The translations under genes and the position numbers were made by a program. Under the pieces are notes generated by a model that was not told the origin of the DNA, searched no databases, and saw nothing but the letters and a program-made list of their open reading frames with translations. This document shows, one piece after another, positions 34,437 through 36,616 of a stretch of DNA of 36,616 nt. Source of the DNA: Candidatus Zhuqueibacterota bacterium (GTDB lineage: Bacteria; Zhuqueibacterota; Zhuqueibacteria; Residuimicrobiales; Krinioviventaceae); assembly GCA_016929295.1 (NCBI GenBank), contig JAFGJB010000114.1, positions 1 to 36,616 of the forward strand, in the 5' to 3' direction. Within the stretch, counting starts at the first letter, position 1. Every line of letters begins with the position of its first letter.

Positions 34437-35369
34437 TCAAGGCACTCGATTGAATGAATGTTTAATTTTATTGATAAAGAATTTATGAGGTGGACAAATA
34501 TGGATGTTAATTTTTTCACCCTTGCACTGCGCCCAGCGCTTTTTATAATCCGCATAGTCGCCACCCATATCGACGTTATGGAATCCAGCATCTTTTGCCC
34601 ACGAAAATGTGAGATCCATAATGTACGTGCCAATACTAAAATTATCATACTCGGCACGTCTGAATGTTTTCACCCCGACAAGATCGCTTCCATGAACGAT
34701 CAGGTTCGAACCAGCAATAAACTCTCCCTTGTCCATTAATATTAAAGAGTAATGACGGTTCATTTTTTCGAGATAATTGATGATTATTTGCTCGTCTGAC
34801 TGCTCAACATCCTGGGCATCAGCATTTTCTTCCCATTTCATATAGCTGTTTTCGACCACCCATTCCGCACTTCCTGGTGGATTGACGGCAAAGGTAAAGT
34901 CCTGACAATGCTTTCGCGCTGATCTTACATTTTTAAAATGCTTTTTTGTCCAGGTTTGTTCATAATCCTGTGTGAGGCCCAGCATATAGGTCGGAATTTT
35001 TTCGATATTTATGATATATCGACTCTGCGGGACGGGGATATTGTTTCTCCACCATGACATCCACAGATTAACATTGAGACTCTCCAAAATTGATCCCAAA
35101 CAGGCTTCTTGCATGGGGAAAAAAAAGCCCGGCAATAAATAGTGGGTCACCGGCACCCAATTGTCAACTCTCTTGCGAAGCCCGACCACCGCGACAGGGG
35201 CATCGTCTTTTGTCACCAGCGCAGTCCGTTTGCCGGGCACAGAGTCGTTTTGTACGAGCTGTTTGAACAACTCGTGCGGGCAACTCTTTTTTTCAGGCAG
35301 AAGCAAGAGCGCTGCGTCCAGGTCGGGATGCCACTTTTCAAACCAATGAACAGTTAAATTTGCTTTCAT
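34437..35369 (-). CDS. GNAT/FemAB-like acyltransferase, tandem paralogue B
   Basis: 310 aa. It shares with its neighbours WVPVTHYLLPGFFFPM, KIPTYMLGLTQDYEQTWTKK, NPPGSAEWVVENS, RHYSLILMDKGEFIAGSNL and VDMGGDYADYKKRWAQ. There is no clear Shine-Dalgarno before the ATG. A 172-nt gap follows before paralogue C; I see no gene or terminator in that gap. The three copies look roughly half identical to one another, so the duplication is not recent and they may have different substrates, for example successive sites on one repeat unit. Confidence 0.75.
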   Translation of the reverse strand: MKANLTVHWFEKWHPDLDAALLLLPEKKSCPHELFKQLVQNDSVPGKRTALVTKDDAPVAVVGLRKRVDNWVPVTHYLLPGFFFPMQEACLGSILESLNVNLWMSWWRNNIPVPQSRYIINIEKIPTYMLGLTQDYEQTWTKKHFKNVRSARKHCQDFTFAVNPPGSAEWVVENSYMKWEENADAQDVEQSDEQIIINYLEKMNRHYSLILMDKGEFIAGSNLIVHGSDLVGVKTFRRAEYDNFSIGTYIMDLTFSWAKDAGFHNVDMGGDYADYKKRWAQCKGEKINIHICPPHKFFINKIKHSFNRVP

Positions 35370-35405
35370 TTATTTATTCTATATTGCTACAGCTTCTGGC
35401 TGCAA

Positions 35406-36374
35406 TCAAAATTCAAATTTTGCCGAAAAACGTCCAACTCGGGTGTTCATGCTCGTGAGAAATGTCTTGAGATTTTTCAATAGCAGTTTGCTCGGCGGAC
35501 ATATATTGACGTTAATTTTTTCTCCAGCGATGGGCGCCCAGTTTTTTTTGTAATCCGAATAGTCTCCTCCCATATCGATGCTCTTGAATCCCGCTTCCTT
35601 TGCCCACGAAAAAGTCAGATCCATCAGCCGGGCGCCAACGCCGTATTTGTCATATTCATGGAGTCGATACATGTATTGGCCGACGAGATCCTGGCCATGA
35701 ACAATCAAAGTCGAACCCGCAATAAATTTATCCTCATCCGACAGAATCAAAGAAAAGTGGCGATCCCTCATCTCGAGATATTTGACCGCTATAAGCTGGT
35801 TCTTCACATCAAGAAATCGCATGTCGGAATTCTCGTTCCATTTTTCGCTGCTATTCTTTATGATCCACTCGGCACTTCCGGGGGGATTGACGGCGAATGT
35901 AAAATTAGAACATCGATTTCTCGCTGCCCTGACGTTTTTTCGCTGCTTTTTTGTCCACTGACTCTCATAGTCCTGAGTCAGATCCAGCCTGTAGGTTGGG
36001 ATGGTCTCGATCTTTCTTAAATATCGACAATCAGGAATGGATTTGTCATTTCTCCACCATGAGATCCACAAGTTGACACGGATATCATCTAGAATTGAGC
36101 GAAAATGTCTTTCATCCATAGGGAAAAAACAGTTCGGCAATAAATAATGCGTCACCGGCACCCAACTGTCACTCCTCTTTTTGAGCCCAATGAGAGCGAC
36201 GGGCGTATCTCCTTTTTTTGCAAGCGCCACTCTTTTGTTGGCGCCCATATCGTCCTTAATGAGTCGCTTGTACAAGTCGTGCGGGCAGTTATCCATTTCA
36301 GGCAGAGATTCGAGCGCCTTGTCAAGTATCGGGTGCCATTCCCTAAACCAGTCAAATGATATTTCTCTTTTCAT
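35406..36374 (-). CDS. GNAT/FemAB-like acyltransferase, tandem paralogue A (first gene of the operon in the window)
   Basis: 322 aa. AGGAGG lies 9 nt before the ATG, the strongest ribosome site in the window. Shared blocks are WVPVTHYLLPNCFFPM, TIPTYRLDLTQDYESQWTKK, KNVRAARNRCSNF, NPPGSAEWIIKNS and IDMGGDYSDYKKNWAP. Cytoplasmic, with no signal peptide. It lies just downstream of a 242-nt non-coding stretch and may be the first gene of the transcript, although genes beyond the window edge cannot be excluded. Exact donor and acceptor are unknown. Confidence 0.75.
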   Translation of the reverse strand: MKREISFDWFREWHPILDKALESLPEMDNCPHDLYKRLIKDDMGANKRVALAKKGDTPVALIGLKKRSDSWVPVTHYLLPNCFFPMDERHFRSILDDIRVNLWISWWRNDKSIPDCRYLRKIETIPTYRLDLTQDYESQWTKKQRKNVRAARNRCSNFTFAVNPPGSAEWIIKNSSEKWNENSDMRFLDVKNQLIAVKYLEMRDRHFSLILSDEDKFIAGSTLIVHGQDLVGQYMYRLHEYDKYGVGARLMDLTFSWAKEAGFKSIDMGGDYSDYKKNWAPIAGEKINVNICPPSKLLLKNLKTFLTSMNTRVGRFSAKFEF

Positions 36375-36616
36375 TTATGAAATCCTCCTGTACGACGTCC
36401 TCACGATGCTGTAACTTTGCTGGCTGATACTTTTTATTCTATCATCTTTCATCAGATAAACAGCTTGAAATATTCATGACCTCCGTGATTTAAACCTAGT
36501 GCAGCATAGCTGCAAGTCAAAAGTGAAACGTGAAAAGTGAGATGTTTTATCTCCTGGAACGAGCCTATTTGTAACGTCTCACGTTTGACGTTTCACTCTT
36601 TTGACTGTTCAAAAGA
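36375..36616. other. Non-coding leader region of the operon
   Basis: 242 nt up to the window edge with no convincing ORF on either strand. It holds the AGGAGG ribosome site of the first gene, a small GCAGC-TAT-GCTGC-type hairpin at about 36501-36513, and the large inverted repeat at 36515-36606. The stretch between is AT-rich and may hold the promoter, but I cannot point to a -35/-10 pair with good spacing. Confidence 0.4.
36515..36606. repeat. Imperfect inverted repeat with ~32-34-nt arms
   Basis: The left arm (36515-36546) starts AGTCAAAAGTGAAACGTG and runs to GTGAGATGTT. The reverse complement of the right arm (36573-36606) starts AGTCAAAAGAGTGAAACGTC and runs to GTGAGACGTT. They differ by a 2-nt indel and three substitutions, around a 26-nt loop. 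Short GTGAAACGTGA-like words also repeat within each arm. It could be a MITE-like or intergenic repeat, or the terminator of a gene beyond the edge. No protein is encoded. Confidence 0.7.

Noticed and set aside
1-36616. Exosortase, PEP-CTERM target, CRISPR array, transposase
   Set aside because: Looked for because of the XrtA-type gene set and accessory nature of the locus; no exosortase catalytic Cys/Arg/His membrane protein, PEP-CTERM tail, spaced repeats or transposase was seen in the window.

Overview
All supported protein genes and both tRNA genes lie on the minus strand, so the window is transcribed from right to left. Gaps are mostly under 100 bases and several stops and starts overlap, so this is one long operon or a few chained ones. 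The locus is an exopolysaccharide/glycoconjugate cluster. Three large secreted proteins end in a YPNPF(N/H)-type C-terminal domain, the hallmark of type IX secretion (T9SS) sorting domains. Together with mid-range GC this suggests Calditrichota, KSB1, Ignavibacteria or a neighbour in the Fibrobacterota-Chlorobiota-Bacteroidota sphere. I cannot fix the phylum without a marker gene.

Layout in transcription order. (a) 36.6-33.3 kb: a repeat-bearing leader, then three tandem paralogous GNAT/FemAB-like acyltransferases. (b) 33.3-28.3 kb: a Wzx-type flippase, a fourth acyltransferase, two tandem tRNA-Cys genes, cysteine synthase and a fifth acyltransferase. The tRNAs sit 10 nt after one stop codon and 24 nt before the cysK start. 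Both carry C instead of the near-universal U at position 33. (c) 28.3-20.0 kb: a glycosyltransferase-deacetylase fusion, a canonical asparagine synthetase, a second one whose glutaminase site is destroyed, a membrane-anchored alpha/beta hydrolase and a GT4 glycosyltransferase. (d) 19.9-15.0 kb: acyl carrier protein, two alpha/beta hydrolases, AMP-forming acyl ligase and PLP decarboxylase. This is the set known as exosortase A (XrtA)-associated. (e) 14.9-5.4 kb: three giant T9SS-type secreted proteins (propeller + calcium repeats, kelch + beta-helix, and a lyase-like multidomain protein). (f) 5.3-1 kb: polysaccharide deacetylase, an XrtA-type O-ligase/polymerase, a small Cys-motif protein, a secreted beta-helix protein, and an asparagine synthetase cut by the window edge.

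How the genes may work together (inference): the GTs, flippase and O-ligase build and polymerise a polysaccharide. Deacetylases, amidotransferases and acyltransferases decorate it. The ACP/ligase/decarboxylase/hydrolase module makes or loads an amino-acid-like or acyl building block. The secreted beta-helix and lyase-like proteins act on the polymer outside the cell. No exosortase, initiating glycosyl-phosphate transferase or Wza/Wzc exporter is in the window. The most unusual point is the tRNA-Cys pair and cysteine synthase between GNAT/FemAB-like transferases, which suggests a dedicated Cys-tRNA supply for cysteinylating a surface polymer or lipid precursor.
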